Positions 26,391 through 34,795 of a stretch of DNA of 64,000 nt are shown here, piece by piece. Position 1 is the stretch's first letter; every line of letters begins with the position of its first letter. The DNA lies in contig NZ_MQMF01000002.1 in the NCBI RefSeq assembly GCF_001999465.1, forward strand, positions 372,001 to 436,000, given 5' to 3'. Origin of the DNA: Fictibacillus arsenicus (GTDB lineage: Bacteria > Bacillota > Bacilli > Bacillales > Fictibacillaceae). The position numbers and the translations under genes were made by a program. The notes beneath the pieces were generated by a model. It ran no database searches. It saw only the letters and a list, made by a program, of their open reading frames with translations, and was not told the DNA's origin.

Positions 26391-27023
26391 TTATTCACAT
26401 TCATCGCCATCACAAAATTCCATCTTCTCGTCCCTGATCGCTCCTCTAAGAGCACGTTCAATATTTGCCTGCGGGTGCAGTCCTTTTAATACTCTATCTC
26501 CGATAAACATTGTAGGAACAGCTGTAATTTGCACTTCTTCAAACGCTTGCCGTAAGTATTCTTCTCTTTCGCTGCTGAATTCACGTGAAACGAGTGCTTG
26601 CTCAAAGGATTCTCCATCGAGTCCAGACTCTTCAGCAATACTGCGAAGCACTTCGATCTTTCCGATGTCTTTACCCTCTTGATAAAAACTGATAAAGACA
26701 CGATGTGCATATTCTTGCTCTTTATGATGCTTTTTAGAATATAAAAGACCCTCATGTGCCAGGTGTGTATGAGGCTGAGGTGATACTTTCGGCAAAATCA
26801 TTTTTACTCCCATCTTTTGTGCGAGTGGAAGTACAGATTCCTGCCATGCCCGCTGAATATAATTTCCCTCGGGCTTTAACGTCTCTTCTGGATAAGGATG
26901 CAATTCAAATGGCATCCATTCGATTTCGACATCTTTATCCTTAGTGGCCTTTAATAGCGGAGCCTCCGCTAAAAAACAATATGGTCAAACGAAATCTGAA
27001 TAAACTTTAATCTTTATAGTCAT
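26391..27023 (-). CDS. DsbA-family (FrnE-like) oxidoreductase with UGA-encoded selenocysteine
   Basis: 210 residues when the in-frame TGA at 26985-26987 is read as Sec13: IKVYSDFV-U-PYCFLAEAP, where U replaces the first Cys of the CPYC active site. The downstream part fits the family: WMPFELHPYPEE, helical insert, FEEVQITAVPTMFIGDRVLKG with the cis-Pro. Without the UGA codon the product would lack strand 1 and the active site. ATG at 27023 after GGGAGGG. Cytosolic, with no signal peptide. A SECIS-like hairpin begins 13 nt after the UGA. A premature stop is the alternative, made unlikely by two similar cases in this window. Confidence 0.88.
26955..26971 (-). promoter_or_regulatory. Bacterial SECIS-like hairpin of the DsbA selenoprotein
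   Basis: Stem TAGCGGA/TCCGCTA, 7 bp, apical loop GGC with G first. The loop begins 20 nt after the UGA, within the 16-37 nt window of the bacterial SECIS model. Confidence 0.8.
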
Positions 27024-27243
27024 ATCCCATCTTCCCTCCCATTACTTATTTCTTCATATTTATTAAACCCTAAGCGTGATTCTCCATAATCCCGACAAAC
27101 ATTCTCTGTTCACCTTTTGCAATACGTGATATATTTAGAAGGGCTTACAAGCCATACATACCATATATTGATTTACATACATATGAACCACTCTTCGCTT
27201 TAGCACCATTGTGTTTTAGCATTTCATTTTAGGAGGATATACC

Positions 27244-27912
27244 GTGATTTTAATGGCAGGTATGATCGGAACAGGCAAATCTACGTATGCTGAATTTCTG
27301 AGCGAACAGCTAAGCAGCGAGATTTTTTACGAAAGCGTCGTTGATAACCCTATTTTACCCGATTATTACAAAAACCCGAAGCGATGGGCTTTCCCGCTTC
27401 AGATTTATTTTTTAAATACACGTTTTAAAACGATTCGCCAAGCTAGAACAAGTCCCGATAATGTATTGGACCGCAGTTTATATGAAGACTTGATTTTCGC
27501 TGAACTGAATTTTGACTCTGGAAATATGACACAGCTTGAATTTGATACGTATAAAGATCTGCTTGAAACAATGATGAACGAAATCGATAAAACTCCTAAG
27601 TCTCGCCAAGATCTGCTCATTTATTTAGACAGTGATCTGGATACCGTTTTAAACCGGATTAAACAAAGAGGCCGTTCTTATGAGCAAATTGAAGAAAACC
27701 CTGAACTTCTAGCTTATTACAAAACTCTTCATGGAAAGTATAAGGACTGGATTAAAGCATACAATAAGACCCCTGTATTGATGATCGAGAGTGACCAATA
27801 CAATATTTTTGACAAAAATGATCAGGATAAAATTATGGCACTTGTTAGAAATGAGCTTAAGCGTCTCGATGCTGTTGAGCAGCATTCTGTTGTTATGCAT
27901 GAAACCCGCTAA
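27244..27912 (+). CDS. Deoxynucleoside kinase (dGK/dAK family)
   Basis: 222 residues: P-loop GMIGTGKST at 7-15, DRSLYED (the family's D/E-R-S catalytic motif), lid RIKQRGRSYE. Salvages a deoxynucleoside to its monophosphate. GTG start at 27244 after AGGAGG. B. subtilis has adjacent dgk and dck; only one gene is present here, and its base preference cannot be read off with certainty. Confidence 0.88.
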   Translation: MILMAGMIGTGKSTYAEFLSEQLSSEIFYESVVDNPILPDYYKNPKRWAFPLQIYFLNTRFKTIRQARTSPDNVLDRSLYEDLIFAELNFDSGNMTQLEFDTYKDLLETMMNEIDKTPKSRQDLLIYLDSDLDTVLNRIKQRGRSYEQIEENPELLAYYKTLHGKYKDWIKAYNKTPVLMIESDQYNIFDKNDQDKIMALVRNELKRLDAVEQHSVVMHETR

Positions 27913-27958
27913 ATTCACAAACACTATATGGACAAACAAGCTTTAAGGAGTGAACATT

Positions 27959-28177
27959 TTGTTTACACTATTCTTTATCTCAATGGCTGTCCTAGTTGCT
28001 GCAGCTGGATTATGGTGGACAATGAAAGTTGCAAAGAAACAAAAAGTCTACACTGAAGACGAAGTAAACCCTGCTGTTTCAAGACATCCAGCGGTTCTTA
28101 ACCCTGTTTTTATTACGTACGCCGGGTTTACAGTAGTAGTCATTATCATTATTTACATCGCATTCTTCGTTTATTAA
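27959..28177 (+). CDS. Small two-helix membrane protein, unknown
   Basis: 72 residues from TTG at 27959, 6 nt after AAGGAGTG; an in-frame GTG at 27950 overlaps that site. Helix 1 at about 2-22, basic linker KVAKKQK, helix 2 at about 52-72. Conserved-looking HPAVLNPVF before helix 2. Follows the kinase gene by 46 bp and may share its transcript. Confidence 0.7.
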   Translation: MFTLFFISMAVLVAAAGLWWTMKVAKKQKVYTEDEVNPAVSRHPAVLNPVFITYAGFTVVVIIIIYIAFFVY

Positions 28178-28184
28178 TAAAATG

Positions 28185-28221
28185 AAAAGGCCTGAAGACT
28201 ATTCGTCTTTAGGCCTTTTTT
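28185..28221. terminator. Bidirectional terminator
   Basis: Stem AAAAGGCCTGAAGAC/GTCTTTAGGCCTTTTTT; shared by converging genes, and the stop of the minus gene lies in the hairpin. Confidence 0.9.
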
Positions 28222-28549
28222 CAAGATCTTGCGGTTTTTCTGGATTCCAAAAGCTCATCGTTTCAATAAATTTTCTTGTTTCTTCTTGACCGAGATCATG
28301 GATAATTTGGTAAGCTTCTTTTAATTTTTGATCGTATCTGTCATTGTCAGAGTCATTCGAGTAAGGTACATATGGCAAATGGGTTCTTACAAACGTGTCA
28401 TTCGCTGTACTATCCAGCTCACTGAACTTTTTTTCGAGTTTTCTTACATCTTCATCTGAAGCTGATATCTCGAACTGAAAAGTTGATGCAGTCTTTATAG
28501 GCAAGATCTCTCCGCTCTCAACGTTCACATAATAAGGTCTTTTCTCCAA
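28199..28549 (-). CDS. Conserved hypothetical protein, 116 residues
   Basis: TTG start at 28549 after AAAAGGAGGGCG. Soluble, acidic: RPYYVNVESGEILPI at the start, a helical middle (DEDVRKLEKKFSELD), FIETMSFWNPEKP near the end. No catalytic motif that I recognise. Monocistronic. Confidence 0.7.
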   Translation of the reverse strand: MEKRPYYVNVESGEILPIKTASTFQFEISASDEDVRKLEKKFSELDSTANDTFVRTHLPYVPYSNDSDNDRYDQKLKEAYQIIHDLGQEETRKFIETMSFWNPEKPQDLEKRPKDE

Positions 28550-28659
28550 GTGACGCCCTCCTTTTTTCTATATTTTCCGCTACTCGCTTATTTTTATGTA
28601 AGGCTCTTTACTAAAAGATTGTTGCTGCAGAAAGAATATAATAAGCTCTTCATTGAATA

Positions 28660-28786
28660 GTTAATTGGAGCGGAAGGGCGAGACTCCAACAGGATGAGTC
28701 GGACAGGTGAGATCATTCTATGACGCAGAGCGGGGAATGGGCTCACCGCACACCCTGCGGAAAGCGAGTCCTGAAGCGGAAATTAA
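28660..28786 (-). repeat. Dispersed hairpin repeat, copy 4
   Basis: 127 bp, reverse orientation, most similar to copy 3; fills most of the gap before the corA stop. Confidence 0.85.
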
Positions 28787-28820
28787 AGACTTACAAGAGC
28801 AACAAAGCCTGATGTAAAAC

Positions 28821-29756
28821 TCACCACCATCTTTTTTTCTTAAAATAACCTATTACCATTACAGCTAAAGCTAAACAAAGCGTTAATACATAGAAATAGC
28901 CATAACGCCATTTCAGTTCAGGAATATATTCAAAGTTCATTCCATATAAACCGGCGATAAAAGTAAGAGGGACAAAGACTGCGCTTACTAGGGTAAGTGT
29001 CTTCATAATACGGTTCATGTGATCCGATTTTAATGACATCTGAAGATCTAGAACACCCTTTAAGTTCTCTTTAAAACTGTCAAATGCGGTTGTCACTCTT
29101 GAGAATGCTGAGAGAAGATCCTTGAAGTAAAATCCTGATTCCTCATTAGCAAATTCAAAATCATCATGACCCATCTTCTGTATGATACTCTCTTCAGCCT
29201 CCACGTATTGCCTTAACTTGTGTAATCGGGTTTTCCACCGGTATACTTTATGACCGATCTCACGTTTTAACGGATCAACAAACACACTTTTTTCGAGCTC
29301 TAAAAATTCATTAGAAAGCTGATCGACCACTTCTAGATAAGAATTGACGATATCTTTCATGAAATAATAAAGCATATAGCTGATGTCCTGCATATGCTCC
29401 GGATTTTCTGTAAAGTCCTTTACGAGCGCTTCTCGAAACGGAATCTTCCGTTCAGACATCACAATCAAATATTGTTCACCAATTAAAAGATTAATCCTGA
29501 TTGGTTCTAGACTTTCCGTTTCTAAGTAAAAGGTAGAAACAACAGCGTGTTTTGCATACACGTTTATACTCGGATGTTCTGGAAACGTGGTAAATGCAGA
29601 AACTGCTAGATGATGAAGGTCAATTCTTTCAAGAATAGAGTCGTGCTGCATGTCTTCAGGAGAATCATAAAATAGCCAGACCGTTTCACCCTGATCGGGA
29701 ACTTCAAAATGCTTGAGCCTGACCGTTTCGTTCTTCGATTTTAAGTATTTCAGCAT
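28821..29756 (-). CDS. corA: CorA-family divalent cation transporter
   Basis: 311 residues from ATG at 29756, 8 nt after CTGGAG; the upstream ATG at 29810 has no ribosome site, and 311 residues is the usual family length. Cytosolic alpha/beta funnel, long stalk helix, two C-terminal membrane helices with the selectivity signature YGMNFEYIPEL (GMN) and a basic tail KKKRWW. Mg2+ (possibly Co2+ or Ni2+) uptake; a second route beside MgtE. Confidence 0.92.
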   Translation of the reverse strand: MLKYLKSKNETVRLKHFEVPDQGETVWLFYDSPEDMQHDSILERIDLHHLAVSAFTTFPEHPSINVYAKHAVVSTFYLETESLEPIRINLLIGEQYLIVMSERKIPFREALVKDFTENPEHMQDISYMLYYFMKDIVNSYLEVVDQLSNEFLELEKSVFVDPLKREIGHKVYRWKTRLHKLRQYVEAEESIIQKMGHDDFEFANEESGFYFKDLLSAFSRVTTAFDSFKENLKGVLDLQMSLKSDHMNRIMKTLTLVSAVFVPLTFIAGLYGMNFEYIPELKWRYGYFYVLTLCLALAVMVIGYFKKKRWW

Positions 29757-30105
29757 TACATCTGCTCCAGTCCGTTTTTCAGTAGCTTTCCCTATGAAAC
29801 GATTCAGCATAACAAAAGGATTATTGTTTAATTAGAGAGTTGATGCGAGTGTAATGAGAAGGCATTTTCACTTTAATGGAACATAACTTTTTAAGCCGGA
29901 CATTTTTAGATGTAATTTTTTATTGTTCGGTTGAGAAGAGAAATTGTACGGTTATCGCACTTTTTTGTTCGGTTAGATTTGATTTTTGTTCGGTTATCCG
30001 AAATTTTTGTTCGGTCTCAAAATCTTTTGTATTTTTCACGAAGAATCAGCAGAAAAAATCCGCGTGCAAGCCTCGTGCGGAGACATGATGGACATGGCGT
30101 AAGAA
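29757..30105. other. Intergenic region upstream of corA
   Basis: About 350 bp holding the 21-bp array described separately. No gene with a ribosome binding site is seen. Confidence 0.6.
29925..30015. repeat. Five-unit array with exact 21-bp period
   Basis: GTTCGGTT cores (one GTACGGTT, one GTTCGGTC) begin at 29925, 29946, 29967, 29988 and 30009, each exactly 21 bp apart, preceded by T runs. About 170 bp upstream of the corA start. Confidence 0.85.
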
Positions 30106-30140
30106 GAAAAAGACCCTTAAGCAAGGGCTGCTAAAGGGTC
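30106..30140 (-). terminator. Terminator of the cupin gene
   Basis: Stem GACCCTT/AAGGGTC with T-rich tail on the minus strand, overlapping the stop. Confidence 0.8.
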
Positions 30141-30505
30141 ACATGACTGATACTTTTTACTTTTTTGACGACGACACGATCTCCATGTGCAGGGGGCTGG
30201 GATGTGACAAGAAACTCAGCTGGAACACCGCTTTCGTTTCGTACTTGATGAGGTGTGCCCGCGGGGATCTCTATTCCTTGATGAGCGCTGAGCACGCATT
30301 CTTCACCGTCTTTTTCGATGACGATTTCTCCGTTTAAAATAAAGAAAAACTGACGGGAAAACACATGGTAATGTCTAACCTCTGCTGTCTGCGGAGGCAT
30401 TTTCTCATGGATGATACTAAGATCATCCTGTTTAAGGAGATGCCATCCATCACATGCATTCCCCCATTGATAATGTTCAGCATTTAACGTGCTTATTTTA
30501 GACAT
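30131..30505 (-). CDS. Cupin-domain protein
   Basis: 124 residues, one beta-barrel: RHYHVFSRQFFFILNGEIVIEKDGE (motif 1 with two His and Glu) and GIEIPAGTPHQVRNES (motif 2 with His). A metal-binding single cupin with no attached domain; enzyme or binding role unknown. ATG after GGAGG; 11 bp from the DUF1992 gene upstream, so probably an operon. Confidence 0.85.
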   Translation of the reverse strand: MSKISTLNAEHYQWGNACDGWHLLKQDDLSIIHEKMPPQTAEVRHYHVFSRQFFFILNGEIVIEKDGEECVLSAHQGIEIPAGTPHQVRNESGVPAEFLVTSQPPAHGDRVVVKKVKSISHVTL

Positions 30506-30516
30506 ACATCCTCCAA

Positions 30517-30939
30517 TTACTTCTTCAAAACGTCCTCCAGATTCACTTTCATCCGCTGTGCAGTAGGCGGACAGGTCAAGTTATGCTGAAACACTTTTTG
30601 GTTAATGGACTCTACTGTTTTTTTGATGTTATATTCAACCGTGTACGTTTTTAGCTCTTCTTTCAATACGTCTATCTCTTTGCCAAGTTTCACCCAATTG
30701 GGCAAAACATTATTATCTTTCATTACTTTGTGCAGCCTTTTTTCGGGATTGTAGACAAGATCTTCATCAATATTTAGCGGTTTGCCCATACCTTCCAGAT
30801 TATCAAAAGCCCCTTCCTTACGCGCACGATTCACGATCGCTGTAATATGATCTTCATAGTACCAGGCGTTTGTCTGCTCGTCCTTCATTAGAATTTCTCG
30901 CTTCTGCAGTTCCTTTTCATAAGACGGTTTTTTGTTCAT
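30517..30939 (-). CDS. DUF1992 protein (DnaJ subfamily C member 28-like)
   Basis: 140 residues with the DUF1992 core ITAIVNRARKEGAFDNLEGMGKPLNI and the VLPNWVKLGKEID motif. Found widely, related to the conserved region of eukaryotic DNAJC28, function unknown. No J domain. TGGAGG ribosome site. Confidence 0.85.
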   Translation of the reverse strand: MNKKPSYEKELQKREILMKDEQTNAWYYEDHITAIVNRARKEGAFDNLEGMGKPLNIDEDLVYNPEKRLHKVMKDNNVLPNWVKLGKEIDVLKEELKTYTVEYNIKKTVESINQKVFQHNLTCPPTAQRMKVNLEDVLKK

Positions 30940-31045
30940 TGTAAAAACCTCCAGGAATAAATTTACTTCTACTATATAGTTTATGTAAACTTTTCCATTT
31001 GCCTTGTACGAGTTATGTCAGATTAGTAGCGAAATTGTGAAAAAA

Positions 31046-32275
31046 TTACGAACTCTTTTCATCACCTTTAAAGTTTCTGATGAAAGGGAGTGAGAACACG
31101 AGTAAAGCCACCAGCATCTCCATTGAACCTCCCCACACAAATACATCTGCTGCTCCTATCTTTTCAATGAGAAGTCCCGCGGTTCCTGCTGCAATGGGTT
31201 CAGAAATTCCCATAATAATGACCATGATTCCTATTACACGGCCGAACAGCTTTGGCGGAATTAAAGCATGATTTACGCTCGGAGCGATAACATTAACCGC
31301 TGCTTCAAGAAAACCGACCATGGAAAGCAAAAGCAGAAGAACCGCCAGCTCTTTTGAAAAGAAACCGATCAGGAAAATACTTGCCCCCTGCAGGAAACAC
31401 GTTAATAACGTCATATAAGGCTTAGGTTTATGAATCACAAATAAAGAAAAAATGACTGCAGCCACAACACTTCCAACCGCAAGTGACGTATGTGCCCAGC
31501 CGTACCCTTTAATTCCAAAATCTAAATCCTTCATTAAAAAAGGCAGACTTACCATTACAGCACCCACCGCTGCATTTGCAAAAAAGGCGAAGACCGCCAT
31601 TGTTGCAAGAACAGGAGCACCAACGAAGAACGAAAATCCTTCTTTAATTCCTGCAAAAAAGGAAGTTGTTCTTTCTTCTGGCTCCTCTTCATTCATCTTA
31701 ATAAAAATAAATAAACCTGCAGCTGTAAAGAATGCAATTCCATTTAACAGGAAAGCTATTTTAGCTCCATACATGGCATACAGCAGTGCGCCAAGAGCTG
31801 GACCTACAACGCTGGCGGCCTGACCAGCCATCATGAGAAGGCTCATAGACTGTGTATAATGTTTTTCTGGAACAAGCCGTGTCCGGAAGGTTATACCTGC
31901 TGGTTCACTAACTGCATCGATCAAGCCGAAAAGTACACCCGTTATATAAAAGAAATAAATAGAAGGGTCTCCAGCTGCAATAACAGCAAACAATAACAGC
32001 AAAATACTGCCTCTTCCAATAGCTGATCCAATCAATATTCTCTTTACTGAGAACCGATCTACTATTGCTCCTCCAAACAAAACAAATGAAAATTTCGTCA
32101 GCGTTACAAGCAATATGTACGTACCAACAATGACGGGTGAGCCTGAAATCTGAACGAGCAGCCACATTAATGTGATCATAAAAATGCTGTCGCCCATGGC
32201 TGTTAAGATTGAACTAAACCAAAAATACAAAAAACTTTTATTGCGAAAAATCTCCCCTGAAAGCTTCATAACCAT
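31046..32275 (-). CDS. MFS transporter (MFS_3/enterobactin exporter-like)
   Basis: 409 residues, 12 membrane segments, GGAIVDRFSVKRIL at loop 2-3 and the SVVGPALGALLY motif. Drug or siderophore efflux type; neighbouring siderophore genes make siderophore export conceivable, but no Fur box precedes it. Start ATG at 32275 or two codons later (32269); the AGGAG site fits either. Confidence 0.82.
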   Translation of the reverse strand: MVMKLSGEIFRNKSFLYFWFSSILTAMGDSIFMITLMWLLVQISGSPVIVGTYILLVTLTKFSFVLFGGAIVDRFSVKRILIGSAIGRGSILLLLFAVIAAGDPSIYFFYITGVLFGLIDAVSEPAGITFRTRLVPEKHYTQSMSLLMMAGQAASVVGPALGALLYAMYGAKIAFLLNGIAFFTAAGLFIFIKMNEEEPEERTTSFFAGIKEGFSFFVGAPVLATMAVFAFFANAAVGAVMVSLPFLMKDLDFGIKGYGWAHTSLAVGSVVAAVIFSLFVIHKPKPYMTLLTCFLQGASIFLIGFFSKELAVLLLLLSMVGFLEAAVNVIAPSVNHALIPPKLFGRVIGIMVIIMGISEPIAAGTAGLLIEKIGAADVFVWGGSMEMLVALLVFSLPFIRNFKGDEKSS

Positions 32276-32396
32276 TAATCTCCTGACCTTTTATCTATCT
32301 AAACTCATTATAGGAAAATTCAGACAGGAAAACGATCATTGATTTAATATTTTATTACAACAAAGCTGTTTCTGCGATTCAAATTGCCATGTAAGT

Positions 32397-32525
32397 GTTG
32401 ATTTCCGTTTCAGGTACTCGCTTTCCGCGAGGCGTGCGGTGAGCCTTCTCGGCGCTTTGCGCGATTAGAAGTCTCACCTGTCCCGCTAATCCCGCAGGAG
32501 TCTCGCACCTTACACTCCAATCAAC
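32397..32525 (+). repeat. Dispersed hairpin repeat, copy 5
   Basis: 129 bp, forward orientation, complete ends; the main content of the 364 bp between the MFS and siderophore-binding genes. Confidence 0.88.
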
Positions 32526-32597
32526 TTTTCAAAGAAGAAAGGAGAAAAAATAAATAGCATATATCTTTTTGAAAAGAGTTTTAGAAAGAAAGTAAAA

Positions 32598-32628
32598 TAA
32601 TAGAGGAAGCACGTTTGCTCCCTCTATG
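32598..32628 (-). terminator. Terminator of the siderophore-binding protein gene
   Basis: Stem ATAGAGG-GAGC/GTGC-CCTCTAT-type with TATTTTACTTT tail on the minus strand. Confidence 0.75.
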
Positions 32629-32639
32629 TCTGTCTCGTA

Positions 32640-33599
32640 TTATTTTTCTAAAAAGTACTTCTCAAGATCATCAATCATAAGGTTAGCAGCTTTTACTCCG
32701 CCGGCTGTGTTCCAGATTGCGTCACTTACTTTGTGTGCATTTCCTTCTTTTACAGCTCCAAGATTTTTCCAAAGCGGGTTGTTTGTCCATTCTTTTTCTG
32801 TTTCAGTTGCTTTTCCGTCTCCTGTTTCATAGGTGAAGTAGAACAGCATGTCGCCATCCATATCAGGAATGCGTTCTTGTGTTACTTCTTCTGCGAAGTC
32901 AGGATTGTTTTGATCACCAGGACGAGCAAATCCGATCTGCTTAAGAATTACACCAGAGAATGAATCCTGATGGTAGATACGAGATTTACCAGGCATGAAA
33001 CGTACCATTGATACTTCTGTTTTCAGCTTGTCGCCAGCTTCTGCTTTAAAATCTTCAATACGCTTATCGAATGCAGCTAATACTTCTTTACCTTTTTCTT
33101 CTTTGTTTAATGCTTTTGAATAAAGTTCGAAGTTAATTTTCCAGTCACCGCGAAGATCTTCAGCAAATACAGTTGGTGCGATTTTATTAAGCTCATCGTA
33201 CTGCTTTTCTTGACGCATTTTGTTACCGATAATTAAGTCTGGTTTTAGTGCAGCAATTTTCTCAACGTTAACCGCGCTTTCGTCACCAACTACTTCAACG
33301 CCATCCATATCGTCCTTAATATGGTCATACCAAGGATCGCCTAACCATGATTTAACCGCTCCAACTGGTTTTACGCCAAGTGCTAGAACAGCTTCAGTTC
33401 CTTCATTCGTCAAAACAACAACACGTTTGTTGCTCTTCACTTCTGTAGTCCCCATTGCGTGTTCAACTTTATATGAAGAATCAGATCCGCCTGATTTTTC
33501 TTCCTCTTTCGCTTTTTCTTTTCCGCCGCATGCTGCTAATGCAAGCATTAATGTAAGTACGGCTGCAAGAGCTAGCCATTTGTATGTAGTCTTTTTCAT
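32640..33599 (-). CDS. Iron-siderophore ABC transporter substrate-binding lipoprotein
   Basis: 319 residues from ATG at 33599, behind GGGGAGAGA. Signal peptide with lipobox LALAAC (C24). Two-lobed periplasmic-binding fold: RVVVLTNEGTEAVLALGVKPVG and ALKPDLIIGNKMRQEKQYDELNKIAPTVF. It belongs to the FecB/YfiY group. Divergent from its permease genes, sharing a Fur-box-filled control region. Confidence 0.93.
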   Translation of the reverse strand: MKKTTYKWLALAAVLTLMLALAACGGKEKAKEEEKSGGSDSSYKVEHAMGTTEVKSNKRVVVLTNEGTEAVLALGVKPVGAVKSWLGDPWYDHIKDDMDGVEVVGDESAVNVEKIAALKPDLIIGNKMRQEKQYDELNKIAPTVFAEDLRGDWKINFELYSKALNKEEKGKEVLAAFDKRIEDFKAEAGDKLKTEVSMVRFMPGKSRIYHQDSFSGVILKQIGFARPGDQNNPDFAEEVTQERIPDMDGDMLFYFTYETGDGKATETEKEWTNNPLWKNLGAVKEGNAHKVSDAIWNTAGGVKAANLMIDDLEKYFLEK

Positions 33600-33631
33600 T
33601 CTGTTGTCTCTCCCCTTCTCAATTATGTAAA

Positions 33632-33766
33632 TGATAATGAGAATCAATTACAATTCGTATCATAATACGAGGATGTATACGTTGTCAATAACTAATTGAT
33701 AATGATTTTCAAAGTCATTGACAGATACCTATTTTACTTTTAAACTGTAAATGAGAATATTTTTCA
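33632..33766. promoter_or_regulatory. Three Fur-box-like sites in the divergent siderophore control region
   Basis: 33632-33646 TGATAATGAGAATCA, 33697-33711 TGATAATGATTTTCA, 33752-33766 TGAGAATATTTTTCA; the consensus is TGATAATNATTATCA. The first faces the binding-protein gene, the last lies 19 bp before the permease ATG. Confidence 0.88.
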
Positions 33767-33784
33767 TTATTAAAAGAGGCTCTG

Positions 33785-34795
33785 ATGAACGGAATACTAC
33801 AAGGTAATAAAATTAGAACAGCCGCATTAATCTTAGGTGTTTTTATATCTTTAATCGCGATGGTACTGAGTGTTGTTTTAGGTTACACAGACACTTCACT
33901 ATCAATGGCAATTGAAGCATACACCGCTTTTAACGGCTCAAATGAACATTTAATCATTCACCTTTCCCGAGTTCCTCGCGCACTTGTCGGAATGGCAGTA
34001 GGAATTAGTTTAGGAATTGCGGGCGTACTTATGCAAGCCCTTACCCGCAATCCAATCGCATCACCTGATATTTTCGGGGTCAATGCCGGTGCAGGATTTT
34101 TCATTGTATTTGGTGTTACATTTTTAGGCATCACCTCTATTCAACAATTTATGTGGATTGGTTTTTTGGGAGCTGCAGTAGCTTCCAGTCTTGCATATGC
34201 TCTTGGCTCTGCAGGAAGAGGCGGTTTAACACCTGTTAAGCTGACTTTAGCAGGAGCGGTTATGGCAGCACTCTTTGCTTCCCTTACACAAGGAATGCTA
34301 GTTACAAACGAAAAAGCACTTGATGAAGTTTTGTTTTGGCTGGCAGGTTCTGTTGAAGGAAGAAAGCTTTCTATGCTTGCAGAAGTTATGCCTGCTCTCT
34401 TAATCGCTTGGATTGTTTCCATCCTCCTCTCGCGCCAGTTGAACGCTTTTGCACTGGGTGAAGATGTGGCAGTCAGCTTAGGTCAGAAGACTGTGATATT
34501 TAAATTCGCAGCAGCACTTATGGTTGTTTTGCTTGCTGGTGGTTCGGTTGCTATCGCCGGACCGATCAGCTTTATAGGAATAGTAGTTCCGCATTTTGCA
34601 AGATACCTAGTCGGCAGCGATCACCGATGGATCGTCCCATTTTCAGCACTAACAGGCGGAATTATGCTTGTTCTCGCTGACATTGGGGCACGTTTCATCA
34701 TCATGCCGGAAGAAGCTCCTGTTGGAGTAGTTACCGCTTTACTCGGTACACCGTTCTTTATTTACATTGTTCGCAAAGGAATTTTTCATAGATGA
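33785..34795 (+). CDS. FecCD-family siderophore ABC permease, subunit 1
   Basis: 336 residues, about ten membrane helices, family motifs RVPRALVGMAVG, LMQALTRNPIASPDIFGVNAGA and the coupling segment GPISFIGIVVPHFAR. Imports Fe3+-siderophore as heterodimer with the next gene, whose ATG overlaps this stop by 4 bp. Ends in TGA. Confidence 0.93.
   Translation: MNGILQGNKIRTAALILGVFISLIAMVLSVVLGYTDTSLSMAIEAYTAFNGSNEHLIIHLSRVPRALVGMAVGISLGIAGVLMQALTRNPIASPDIFGVNAGAGFFIVFGVTFLGITSIQQFMWIGFLGAAVASSLAYALGSAGRGGLTPVKLTLAGAVMAALFASLTQGMLVTNEKALDEVLFWLAGSVEGRKLSMLAEVMPALLIAWIVSILLSRQLNAFALGEDVAVSLGQKTVIFKFAAALMVVLLAGGSVAIAGPISFIGIVVPHFARYLVGSDHRWIVPFSALTGGIMLVLADIGARFIIMPEEAPVGVVTALLGTPFFIYIVRKGIFHR

Noticed and set aside
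26985-26987. Reading the three in-frame TGAs as Trp (code reassignment)
   Set aside because: Ordinary genes here end in TGA (for example at 6429-6431 and 34793-34795), and all three internal TGAs fall on family Cys positions with SECIS-like hairpins.
29876-30088. Overlapping ORFs of about 70 codons in the GTTCGGTT array
   Set aside because: The protein repeats (FCSV type) only mirror the 21-bp DNA period; there is no ribosome site and no family.
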